Position numbers and translations under genes: made by a program. From an uncultured Bacteroidales bacterium (GTDB taxonomy: Bacteria; Bacteroidota; Bacteroidia; Bacteroidales; Muribaculaceae), in assembly GCA_947177325.1 (NCBI GenBank), contig CAMWUH010000081.1:1-8246 (forward strand): 8,246 bases of DNA. The letters are read 5' to 3'. Each line of letters opens with the position of its first letter. Position 1 is the stretch's first letter. Shown here piece by piece: positions 1-7,041 of this stretch. The notes below the pieces were generated by a model that was not told the DNA's origin, ran no database searches, and saw nothing but the letters and a program-made list of their open reading frames with translations.

Positions 1-274
1 AAACAACTCCACTCAGCCGGGCGAAAAAACCATCTATCTGCGTATCACCAACCCTGAAGGCGATCTCTTGGGTGGCTCAGGCATAACATTCCCGTTTGAA
101 GGTCAATCACTCGCAGCTACGGCTCGCAAGACGGTTGAATATGCCAACGAAGAAATCGGCGGCATCACTATGTACTACGATGTCAATACCACGCTCAATC
201 CGGGCGTCTACACCGTTGAGCTCTTTGCCGATAACTTCCGCATAGCCTCGCGCCAGTTCACGATGGTAAAATAA
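1..274 (+). CDS. C-terminal fragment of an unidentified protein (5' end outside window)
   Basis: An open frame enters from the left edge (first full codon at base 2) and runs to a TAA at 272-274, giving the last 90 residues of a protein. The visible part holds alternating hydrophobic and polar segments typical of beta strands: TIYLRITNPEG near the start, then a Gly-rich GGSG turn, then MYYDVNTTLNPGVYTVELFADN and a final FTMVK. The pattern 'PGVYTVELFADNFRIAS' resembles the closing strands of an immunoglobulin-like or beta-sandwich domain, which would suit an extracytoplasmic or scaffold protein. I do not recognise the family, and the N-terminal part that would identify it is missing. The stop lies 20 bases before the next gene, so the two are probably co-transcribed. 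An internal TTG at 68 is not a likely start because the frame is open to the window edge. Confidence 0.75.
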   Translation, partial: NNSTQPGEKTIYLRITNPEGDLLGGSGITFPFEGQSLAATARKTVEYANEEIGGITMYYDVNTTLNPGVYTVELFADNFRIASRQFTMVK

Positions 275-294
275 GCACCGGCATAGATTATCGT

Positions 295-1011
295 ATGTTG
301 ACAAAATTTCTTGAAGAAATATCCTCGCTCGAAGTAACCACAACGTCGGCCATGTTCAGGCTCTTGGTGAGCCTGTTGCTTGGCGGAGCTGTGGGGCTTG
401 AGCGTAAACAGAAAGGGCAGACGGCCGGCATACGCACGTTTGCCCTAATCTGTATGGGCGCCACGCTGGCCATGCTCATATCCATTTATGTGCCTCAGGT
501 ATATATGGGGCTGAAAAATGGCGATCCGGGCCGAATTGCAGCCCAGGTAGTGACCGGTATCGGTTTTCTCGGTGCCGGCGCAATCATTCAGATGAAGGGT
601 TCGGTCAGAGGTCTGACCACCGCCGCCGGCATTTGGATGATAGCCATAATAGGCATGACCGTTGGCTTGGGACAATATCTGCTTGCACTTGGCGCTACTG
701 TGTTGATGCTGTTGATATTACACTGGTTTGAGCGCATTGAGCTGAAAGTGATGCATGGTGCCGAATCGCGTATCATACGCTTGAAAATCTCGGCCGTTGT
801 GACCGACCTGAAACCCTATGAGGAGTGCCTTAAACACAATAAAGTGATTTTGCAAAACATCTTCGTGGAATATGACTACGAAACTTCGGTCACCCGGCTT
901 AACCTCATAGTGCTTTTCCGCGAAACCACCGACTACGCAGCCCTCTTCGAGCAGCTCCGCAAGCTCAACCCCACCGGCGCGCTGACGCTCGCCAATCAAA
1001 TCAGCATTTAG
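295..1011 (+). CDS. MgtC/SapB family membrane protein
   Basis: This 238-residue protein has the hallmarks of the MgtC/SapB family: GLERKQKGQTAGIRTFAL at residues 34-51, DPGRIAAQVVTGIGFLGAGA at 77-96 and GLTTAAGIWM at 106-115. About five membrane helices occupy residues 20-145. The remaining ~90 residues form a soluble C-terminal domain with alternating strands and helices (RLKISAVV, LNLIVLF), as in the ACT-like domain of longer MgtC proteins. Salmonella MgtC helps cells cope with low magnesium and acid stress and acts on the F-type ATP synthase; most homologues, including those in commensals, have no proven function, so this one is best called a putative ion or envelope homeostasis protein. 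ATG at 295 is chosen because it is the first ATG in the frame, sits just after the upstream stop, and places the first helix where the family has it. The next gene is a cation:proton antiporter. Confidence 0.93.
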   Translation: MLTKFLEEISSLEVTTTSAMFRLLVSLLLGGAVGLERKQKGQTAGIRTFALICMGATLAMLISIYVPQVYMGLKNGDPGRIAAQVVTGIGFLGAGAIIQMKGSVRGLTTAAGIWMIAIIGMTVGLGQYLLALGATVLMLLILHWFERIELKVMHGAESRIIRLKISAVVTDLKPYEECLKHNKVILQNIFVEYDYETSVTRLNLIVLFRETTDYAALFEQLRKLNPTGALTLANQISI

Positions 1012-1088
1012 CAGCCATCACTGAGCAGCCGGCCTCAACGATACTCTGCTCCCCCCCATCACATTAACTTTCTTGCTTTCAAGTTGCT
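1012..1088 (+). other. Intergenic spacer with C7 tract and weak inverted repeat
   Basis: This 77-base gap is the largest in the window. It holds an inverted repeat, GAGCAG at 1023-1028 and CTGCTC at 1046-1051, with a 17-base loop. A run of seven C (1051-1057) follows immediately instead of a T tract, so it is not a standard intrinsic terminator. At 1065-1072 TAACTTTC differs by one base from the Bacteroidetes -7 consensus TAnnTTTG, but I see no convincing -33 TTG at the right distance. No clear ribosome-binding site precedes the ATG at 1089, as is common in this phylum. Confidence 0.35.
1065..1072 (+). promoter_or_regulatory. Possible Bacteroidetes-type -7 element before the antiporter gene
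   Basis: TAACTTTC matches seven of eight positions in the known Bacteroidetes -7 consensus TAnnTTTG, if the two free positions are counted. Transcription would then begin only about 10 bases before the ATG at 1089, giving a very short leader. The -33 part of the consensus is not evident, so this may be chance and the antiporter may simply be read through from the MgtC-like gene. Confidence 0.2.
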
Positions 1089-3353
1089 ATGACATCAATA
1101 TTGCTTAATGCCGGAGTGGCCGAAGCTGTTAGCCACCTCAATATTGAAGGATTGATTACCGATTTGGCTTTCATCCTGATTTTGGGAGCCATTGTCACTC
1201 TGCTCTTCAAGTGGATAAAACAACCCGTGGTGCTCGGCTATATTGTCGCAGGCTTCCTCGCCAGCCCCAACTTTACACCCCTCCCATCTGTCGCCAATGA
1301 AGCAAACATTGAGTTTTGGGCGCAACTGGGCATCATAGTGCTTCTATATTCGCTCGGATTGGAATTCAGTTTCAAGAAGCTGCTCAATGCCGGAGGGTCG
1401 GCCGTCGTGACGGCTCTGATTATCGTTGCCGGAATGATGTCAACCGGCTTTGTGCTCGGCACCTTTATGGGTTTCTCAATGGTCAACAGCCTTTTCCTGG
1501 GGGGTATGCTGTCAATGTCGTCAACTACGATTATTCTGAAAGCACTGACCGATTTGGGTCTGCGACAAAAGCGTTTTGCCTCGCAGGTGTTGGCGGTCCT
1601 GATTATTGAAGATTTGTTTGCGGTGGTGATGATGGTAGTGCTGTCGTCGATTGCCGTCAACAACACCGTCGAGGGCTCTGAAATGTTGATGAGCATCAGC
1701 AAATTGTTGTTTTTCCTCGTTATATGGTTTTTGGTGGGCGTTTACGTACTGCCCTCATTCCTCAACCTCACCCGACGTTTCCTCAACAACGAAACGTTGC
1801 TCATTGTCAGCATGGGACTTTGCCTGTTTATGGCCGTTTTCTCCGTTTACTGCGGCTTCTCGTTGGCGCTGGGCGCATTCGTGATGGGCTCTATTCTGGC
1901 AGGCACGAGCTATGCCGAGCGCATTGAGCGCGTCACCATGCCGGTAAAAGACCTCTTCGGCGCCGTGTTCTTTATCTCCGTGGGCATGATGGTGCAACCC
2001 GACATCATTGTAGAATATTGGGGTCAGATATTGTTGCTCTCTGTGGTGGTAGTCGTTGGCATGATTATATTCGGCACCGCCGGCATGCTGGTCACAGGCC
2101 AGTCAATCAGAGTGGCCATCCAGTCAGGCTTCACACTGACACAAATCGGCGAGTTCGCGTTCATTATTGCCTCGCTCGGCATGAGCCTGGGAGTGTTGCA
2201 ACCCTCAATTTATCCTATCGTAGTTGCCGTGTCGGTAATCACAACCTTCACCACGCCCTACTTTATAAAGATGGCTAACCCGGCAGCCAATTTTGTGGAG
2301 CGGCATCTTCCCCATCGGCTCCATTTCCTCATCGACCGTTACTCCAGGGATGCTTCGACCGAAGAGGCAAGTTCGGCATGGCGCCAGTTGGTGCGTCGCT
2401 ACGTATGGCGCATCGTGCTCTACTCTATCGTGTTGATTGCCATAATCATGATGTCAATCAACCTTTTGCTCCCCTGGCTGCAATCAACTATGCCCGGAGC
2501 GTGGAAATATGTAGGAGCCGCTATTACCCTGGTGGCAATGGCCCCGTTTATTGTTGCTCTTTCAACACCAACCTCAATCTCAGCCAAAGACCGAAATCTG
2601 CGCGACTACATCGCCGTGCCTGAAAGCTACAGAGTGCCCCGCATAGTTATGCGCACGATCCGTCTACTCATCGTGCTCGGCTTCATTGTGTACCTGATTG
2701 GCTACATATTCTCCTTTACCGCCGGCATCACCCTTGGCGTGGCAGCCCTCATATTGGTTGTATTGCTGCTCTCAACCCGGGTGCGTCGCAGCATGAACCG
2801 CATCGAAGACAAATTTATCAACAACCTCAACGAGCGCGAAAACACTCGCCTTGGCAAGAACAACAATCTGGTCAGCGACATGCACCTTGCCTACATGAAA
2901 GTTGGCTATGAGTGCCCGTTTGTTGGTGAGCGTCTGCGCGACACCACCCTCCGGAGCCAATACGGGGTCAGTGTTGCCAGCATATCACGCGCCGGCGACA
3001 CTATTTCAGTGCCCTCGTCTGACACCCGCATTTTCCCGGGCGACGTGCTCGGCATTATAGGCACCGACGAGCAAATCGGACATCTGCTCCCGGTGGTTGA
3101 AGCCGGTCCGACATCAGAGCATGAATCCGCTCCCCCGAGCGACTATGTAATGACCAACGTTACGCTCACCGCCGAGTCGCCCCTAATCGGCAAAACTATG
3201 GCCGAGGCCGACGTTGCCCGCCAATTCGCGTCGCTTATCGTGGCCGTTAATCACGACGGCACCTATGCCGAAGATATTGCCCACCTGAAATTCTCTCCCG
3301 GCGATACGCTATACGTTGTTGGACGGCGCACCGACATCAACCGCATGGCCTGA
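1089..3353 (+). CDS. CPA2-family cation:proton antiporter with two RCK_C domains
   Basis: This 754-residue integral membrane protein exchanges a monovalent cation (K+ or Na+) for protons, by family assignment. Residues ~22-395 form the Na+/H+ exchanger domain: KQPVVLGYIVAGFL near the start, LLYSLGLEFS at 85-94, the unwound-helix region SSTTIILKAL at 144-153, and IIED at 172-175 carrying the acidic residue expected in the transport site. Further on, SLALGAFVMGSILAG (258-272), PVKDLFGAVFFISVGM (285-300) and FTLTQIGEFAFIIASLG (348-364) are typical CPA2/Kef helices. A second hydrophobic block of about four helices follows (437-465, 473-492, 521-543, 545-563). The C-terminus has two RCK_C (TrkA_C) repeats, ~603-668 and ~686-752, each with a PGD motif (FPGDVL, SPGDTL). 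No nucleotide-binding RCK_N domain with a GxGxxG motif is visible. The ion specificity cannot be read from the sequence. ATG at 1089 fits the start of the first helix. Confidence 0.93.
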   Translation: MTSILLNAGVAEAVSHLNIEGLITDLAFILILGAIVTLLFKWIKQPVVLGYIVAGFLASPNFTPLPSVANEANIEFWAQLGIIVLLYSLGLEFSFKKLLNAGGSAVVTALIIVAGMMSTGFVLGTFMGFSMVNSLFLGGMLSMSSTTIILKALTDLGLRQKRFASQVLAVLIIEDLFAVVMMVVLSSIAVNNTVEGSEMLMSISKLLFFLVIWFLVGVYVLPSFLNLTRRFLNNETLLIVSMGLCLFMAVFSVYCGFSLALGAFVMGSILAGTSYAERIERVTMPVKDLFGAVFFISVGMMVQPDIIVEYWGQILLLSVVVVVGMIIFGTAGMLVTGQSIRVAIQSGFTLTQIGEFAFIIASLGMSLGVLQPSIYPIVVAVSVITTFTTPYFIKMANPAANFVERHLPHRLHFLIDRYSRDASTEEASSAWRQLVRRYVWRIVLYSIVLIAIIMMSINLLLPWLQSTMPGAWKYVGAAITLVAMAPFIVALSTPTSISAKDRNLRDYIAVPESYRVPRIVMRTIRLLIVLGFIVYLIGYIFSFTAGITLGVAALILVVLLLSTRVRRSMNRIEDKFINNLNERENTRLGKNNNLVSDMHLAYMKVGYECPFVGERLRDTTLRSQYGVSVASISRAGDTISVPSSDTRIFPGDVLGIIGTDEQIGHLLPVVEAGPTSEHESAPPSDYVMTNVTLTAESPLIGKTMAEADVARQFASLIVAVNHDGTYAEDIAHLKFSPGDTLYVVGRRTDINRMA

Positions 3354-3390
3354 CCTCCGGCTCAACCTAATTATCATCAACCGCCCTGCC

Positions 3391-3753
3391 ATGAAACTAC
3401 TCGACAATATCTACTCCGTTGAAGCCATTGACCTCGCTTCCTCAACGGTAACTATAAAACTGCTCGCCGACAGCACTATCTATCGGGCACATTTCCCGGA
3501 AATGCCGGTAACGCCCGGAGTGTGCATCATAGGCATAGCCGTGGAATTGGCGTCAGCCTTATCCGGCACCGATTTGCAATTAGCTGAAGTGGTAAATGCC
3601 AAATTCCTAAGCCTTATCGACCCCCGCAGGTCGCCTGAGATTCAATATAAGTTCAGTTTTAAAAACGGACTTGACACACGGCCGCTCAATTGCTCGGCAG
3701 TGGTAGCCGATTCCAGCACCACATTCGCCAAGTTGTCGCTGATTTTAGATTAA
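3391..3753 (+). CDS. Hotdog-fold FabZ/ApeI-like dehydratase or thioesterase
   Basis: This 120-residue protein has the length and central motif of single-domain hotdog enzymes acting on acyl-ACP or acyl-CoA. The region HFPEMPVTPGV at 34-44 matches the FabZ signature GHFPxxPxxPGV, with H34 as the presumed catalytic histidine. In FabZ a catalytic glutamate follows the PGV motif by four residues (PGVLxxEA); here that position is G48, and the nearest glutamate is E52. ApeI-type dehydratases of aryl-polyene pathways, as far as I recall, also vary there. ATG at 3391 is preferred over an in-frame TTG at 3316, which lies inside the antiporter gene and adds a non-homologous-looking leader. It starts 37 bases after the antiporter stop and ends 23 bases before the next gene. 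Likely role: dehydration of 3-hydroxyacyl chains or thioester hydrolysis in lipid or polyene assembly. The exact reaction is inferred from context. Confidence 0.85.
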   Translation: MKLLDNIYSVEAIDLASSTVTIKLLADSTIYRAHFPEMPVTPGVCIIGIAVELASALSGTDLQLAEVVNAKFLSLIDPRRSPEIQYKFSFKNGLDTRPLNCSAVVADSSTTFAKLSLILD

Positions 3754-3776
3754 CCCGCCACTACCCTACGAGTCAA

Positions 3777-5723
3777 ATGCCAGCTATCGACGTTAATCCC
3801 GAACAAGTCAAAGCAACTATGGAGCGAGAGAGCATCTGCGTGGTGCTCCCTACCTTCAATAATGCTGCTATGCTTCTCGAGGTGGTTAACGCTACGCTGC
3901 GCTACACCAACAACGTCATTGTGGTAAACGATGGCTCTACCGATTCCACTCCGGAGCTACTGAGCCAACTCCCACCTGAGGTCGAGATAGTGAGCTACGA
4001 GCGAAACCGCGGCAAGGGCTATGCGCTGAAACAGGGATTTAAACGTGCCCGCCAACTCGGCTATGCCTACGCCATTACCATTGACACCGACGGTCAGCAC
4101 CGCCCCTCAGATCTCCCCTCAATAGTTGCAGCAATAGTGGCTAATCCGGGAGCGTTAATCGTTGGGCAACGCGATCTTTCGGGAGTTGACATAAATGCCC
4201 GCAGCTCATTTGCCAACAAATTCTCCAACTTCTGGTTTCGTCTCCAGACTTTTCGCCGGCTTCACGACACCCAAACCGGCTACCGGGCCTATCCCCTCTC
4301 CAAGCTGCCCCCAATGTGGATGCTCTCCAATCGCTATGAGGCTGAACTGCTGCTATTAGTTGCCTCGGCATGGCGAGGTGTGAAATTGGTGGAGGTGCCT
4401 ATCAACGTTTACTATCCTCCGCAAACCGAGCGAGTGAGCCACTTTCGCCCCGGAGCGGATTTTGCCCGCATTTCGTTGCTCAACGCCATCCTTTGCCTGG
4501 GTGCTCTGACTGTAGGGCTTCCATCGGCTCTATGGCGCCACCTCACCCGGCTTACTCTATTCAACTTTGAATTCCGCCCGTTTACCCGCAAGCATGGCAA
4601 AATGCGCCCTGCAGCAATCACAGCGGGCCGTCTCGGACGCTCACTATGGGGGTTGACATTTTTTGTAGTCGGCTCGATTTTCATAATGGTGCCGGCAACA
4701 GTTATATATTTCGCTATCGGGCGCAACAGTGAGCGAAAGAAGCTACGCTTTCACGGCGTTCTTCAACGTATCTCACGCTTTATGGCCCGCAACCTCCCGG
4801 GGGCAAAAGCTAATTGGCAGGCGACTGACAAAATTGATTTCAACCGGCCGAAAATGCTGGTTTGTAACCATCAGTCCCACCTCGATTTGATAATGCTTAT
4901 GGCTCTTGACCGCCGCATTATTTTCCTGACCAACGACTGGGTGTGGCGTAACCCGTTCTATGGGCCGCTTATCCACCGCGCCGAGTTTCTTCCGGTCACT
5001 ATGGGCATTGACGAGCTAATGCCCCGGCTGCTCGACCTGACTTCACGCGGCTACTCGATAATGGTGTTCCCCGAAGGCACCCGCTCGGCCACCGGAGCTG
5101 TCGGTCGTTTCCATCAGGGAGCGTTCAATATCGCTTCGGAGTTGGGCTTACCGGTCTTGCCTCTGACTCTACACGGGGCTTCTGACTATCTGCCTAAAAC
5201 TGATTTTATGCTGCGTCGCGGCCGATTGACCCTTAGAGCCATGCCTGCTATGAATGAGGCGGAAGTCAAATCAACTCCGCCACTGAAACTCGCTGCGGCT
5301 ACTCGCCGAGCCATAGCCGACGAACTGGCCCTGATGCAACGCCAAATAGTCGATGTCGATTACCTCACCCCCTCGATTCGCTATAAATATGCCTGGCGAG
5401 GGCGCAACATTGTCAGGGCGTGTCGCCGCCGACTACGTTCATTACCCGCCGAAGTGATTGAAGTGGTGAACTCCAAACCGGCGCTCGGCTCGGTGCGCAT
5501 AGTCAATAGTGGAATCGGCGTAGAAGCCTTTTTGATTGCTTTGGGATGCCCTAACATTGAAGTCCATGCCTACGAGCCTGTAAGTCAACTTCACGCTATC
5601 GCAATCTCTACCGGCGGCCGCCCCGCCAATTTGCACCTCCACAATCCGGTATGGCCCGACGATTATGGCTGCGCCACTGATTTTGACCTCACCATCACTC
5701 TCCCACACAATTATGAAATTTGA
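3777..5723 (+). CDS. Fused GT2 glycosyltransferase / PlsC-like acyltransferase with methyltransferase-like tail
   Basis: This 648-residue protein has three parts. Residues ~19-230 are a family 2 glycosyltransferase: VVLPTFNN (22-29), VVNDGSTD with D52, the DxD metal/nucleotide-sugar motif DTD at 103-105, DTQTGYRAY (164-172) and ERVSHFRP (218-225), in the style of polyprenol-phosphate or lipid glycosyltransferases. Two hydrophobic segments (~232-251 and ~289-313) anchor it in the membrane. Residues ~350-520 are a lysophospholipid-type acyltransferase with NHQSHLD (HX4D; H365, D370) and FPEGTR (431-436). Residues ~569-648 look like the first half of a class I SAM methyltransferase: RIVNSGIG, an acidic residue in YEP (E600) and DFDLTITLP near the end, after which the protein stops. 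Similar GT/acyltransferase fusions occur in aryl-polyene clusters (ApeJ type). ATG 3777 is the first start after the upstream stop; ATG 3819, just before the GT fold, is also possible. The end overlaps the next gene by 11 bases. Confidence 0.9.
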   Translation: MPAIDVNPEQVKATMERESICVVLPTFNNAAMLLEVVNATLRYTNNVIVVNDGSTDSTPELLSQLPPEVEIVSYERNRGKGYALKQGFKRARQLGYAYAITIDTDGQHRPSDLPSIVAAIVANPGALIVGQRDLSGVDINARSSFANKFSNFWFRLQTFRRLHDTQTGYRAYPLSKLPPMWMLSNRYEAELLLLVASAWRGVKLVEVPINVYYPPQTERVSHFRPGADFARISLLNAILCLGALTVGLPSALWRHLTRLTLFNFEFRPFTRKHGKMRPAAITAGRLGRSLWGLTFFVVGSIFIMVPATVIYFAIGRNSERKKLRFHGVLQRISRFMARNLPGAKANWQATDKIDFNRPKMLVCNHQSHLDLIMLMALDRRIIFLTNDWVWRNPFYGPLIHRAEFLPVTMGIDELMPRLLDLTSRGYSIMVFPEGTRSATGAVGRFHQGAFNIASELGLPVLPLTLHGASDYLPKTDFMLRRGRLTLRAMPAMNEAEVKSTPPLKLAAATRRAIADELALMQRQIVDVDYLTPSIRYKYAWRGRNIVRACRRRLRSLPAEVIEVVNSKPALGSVRIVNSGIGVEAFLIALGCPNIEVHAYEPVSQLHAIAISTGGRPANLHLHNPVWPDDYGCATDFDLTITLPHNYEI

Positions 5724-7041
5724 CCGTAACACACCTTTCGACCAAGCTGACGACATAGAGTTTGCCTCGCCTGAAGAAATTGCCGGGTTTCAAAACCGAC
5801 AACTCCGATCGGCTATGAAATATCTCGAAAGCAACTCGCCGTTTTATCAACGCATGATGAAGGCTCACGGCTTCACCGCTGCCGACGTTAATTCGGTTGA
5901 AGATTTACAGCGTTTGCCATTTACCGAGAAAGCCGACCTTCAGCTCTACAATTCCGACTTTCTATGTGTTGAGCCCCGGAAAGTGGTTGACTATATCACT
6001 ACTTCGGGCACATTGGGCGATCCGGTTACTTTCGGTTGCACAGATGCCGACCTTGACCGCCTTGCCTACAATGAGCATAAATCATTTGCGTGCGCCGGCG
6101 TTACGGAAAGCTCTACCGTGCAGTTGATGACCACTCTCGACAAGCGCTTCATGGCCGGCATGGCCTACTTCTTGGGGCTCCGCCGCATGGGAGCCGGAGT
6201 GGTGAGAGTGGGCAACGGAATGCCTCAGCTCCAATGGGACACGATAGGGCGCCTACAGCCCGACACTCTGATGTGTGTGCCCTCGTTCATTCTCCGCCTG
6301 GTTGAATATGCCGAAGCCCACGGCATAGATTATCGCAACTCATCGGTCAAGCGCATCATAGGCATTGGCGAAGGGCTGCGCGAAGCTGATTTCTCGCTCA
6401 ATCTGCTTGGCCGACGGATTGCCGAGAAATGGCCGGTTGAGCTGTACGCCACCTATTCTTCAACCGAGATGGGTGCAACCTTTTCGGAATGTAGCCACGG
6501 TTGTGGCGGGCACGTCCACCCCGAGCTTATCATAGTTGAAATCATAGGCGATGATGACCGACCCGTGCCTGACGGAACTCCCGGCGAAGTCGTGGTTACC
6601 ACACTCGGCGTTGAGGGGATGCCCCTGCTCCGCTTCCGCACCGGCGACATAGCTGCCAAAATCACCGCACCCTGCGCCTGCGGTCGCAACAGCTACCGAC
6701 TCACCCCGCTCATAGGTCGAAAGAACAACATGATAAAACTAAAAGGCACAACGCTTTATCCACCGGCCATCAACGACGTGCTCGACAACACCCCCTACGT
6801 GGTCAACTACGTGGTTGAAGTGCGCGACAGCGCGGCCGGCACCGACGAGGTAGTAGTGAAAGTAGGAGTTGCATCGGCTCCGGCCATCAACGTGGTCAAA
6901 GACCTTAAAGACCGCTTCCGCTCGCGCATACGTGTGGCCCCGATAGTTGAAATCATGGACCCCGACGATGTGGCCGCAATCAATTTCGCCAACAACTCAC
7001 GCAAGCCTATCAAGTTTATTGACCTCCGTAAAAAGCCATGA
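5713..7041 (+). CDS. PaaK-like AMP-forming acyl/aryl-CoA (or ACP) ligase
   Basis: This 442-residue enzyme belongs to the ANL adenylating superfamily, phenylacetate-CoA ligase (PaaK) branch, and would activate a carboxylic acid as the acyl-AMP and then transfer it to CoA or a carrier protein. Visible motifs are the P-loop-like TTSGTLGDP (96-104), YATYSSTEMG (245-254, aromatic/A5 region), PLLRFRTGDI (304-313, A7), LIGRKNNMIKLKGTTLYP (333-350, A8 and hinge) and RKPIKFIDLR near the C-terminus (430-439), where the A10 lysine is expected. Cys/His residues at 260-267 (CSHGCGGH) and CACGR at 321-325 resemble the metal-binding cluster seen in PaaK-type ligases. The substrate is unknown; aryl or short aliphatic acids are plausible. 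ATG 5713 is preferred: it overlaps the upstream stop by 11 bases, while ATG 5665 in the same frame would overlap by 59 bases and add 16 low-complexity residues. It ends in an ATGA overlap with the next gene. Confidence 0.9.
   Translation: MKFDRNTPFDQADDIEFASPEEIAGFQNRQLRSAMKYLESNSPFYQRMMKAHGFTAADVNSVEDLQRLPFTEKADLQLYNSDFLCVEPRKVVDYITTSGTLGDPVTFGCTDADLDRLAYNEHKSFACAGVTESSTVQLMTTLDKRFMAGMAYFLGLRRMGAGVVRVGNGMPQLQWDTIGRLQPDTLMCVPSFILRLVEYAEAHGIDYRNSSVKRIIGIGEGLREADFSLNLLGRRIAEKWPVELYATYSSTEMGATFSECSHGCGGHVHPELIIVEIIGDDDRPVPDGTPGEVVVTTLGVEGMPLLRFRTGDIAAKITAPCACGRNSYRLTPLIGRKNNMIKLKGTTLYPPAINDVLDNTPYVVNYVVEVRDSAAGTDEVVVKVGVASAPAINVVKDLKDRFRSRIRVAPIVEIMDPDDVAAINFANNSRKPIKFIDLRKKP

Noticed and set aside
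279..293. 15-base sequence CGGCATAGATTATCG repeated exactly at 6321-6335
   Set aside because: The second copy is ordinary coding sequence (GIDYR) inside the ligase, and no third copy or flanking similarity was seen; best read as chance.
1023..1051. Inverted repeat as an intrinsic terminator after the MgtC-like gene
   Set aside because: Only six base pairs, a 17-base loop and a C tract rather than a T tract.
1238..1702. 154-residue open frame on the minus strand
   Set aside because: It lies fully inside the antiporter gene, has shadow-like composition and no recognisable motif.
5665..5712. Upstream ATG for the AMP ligase
   Set aside because: It would add 16 residues without family resemblance and a 59-base overlap; ATG 5713 gives the usual short overlap and a typical N-terminus.
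5481..5723. Frameshift truncating a full methyltransferase domain
   Set aside because: The frame that continues past the stop is the well-supported ligase gene starting at 5713, so no missing second half is present immediately downstream.
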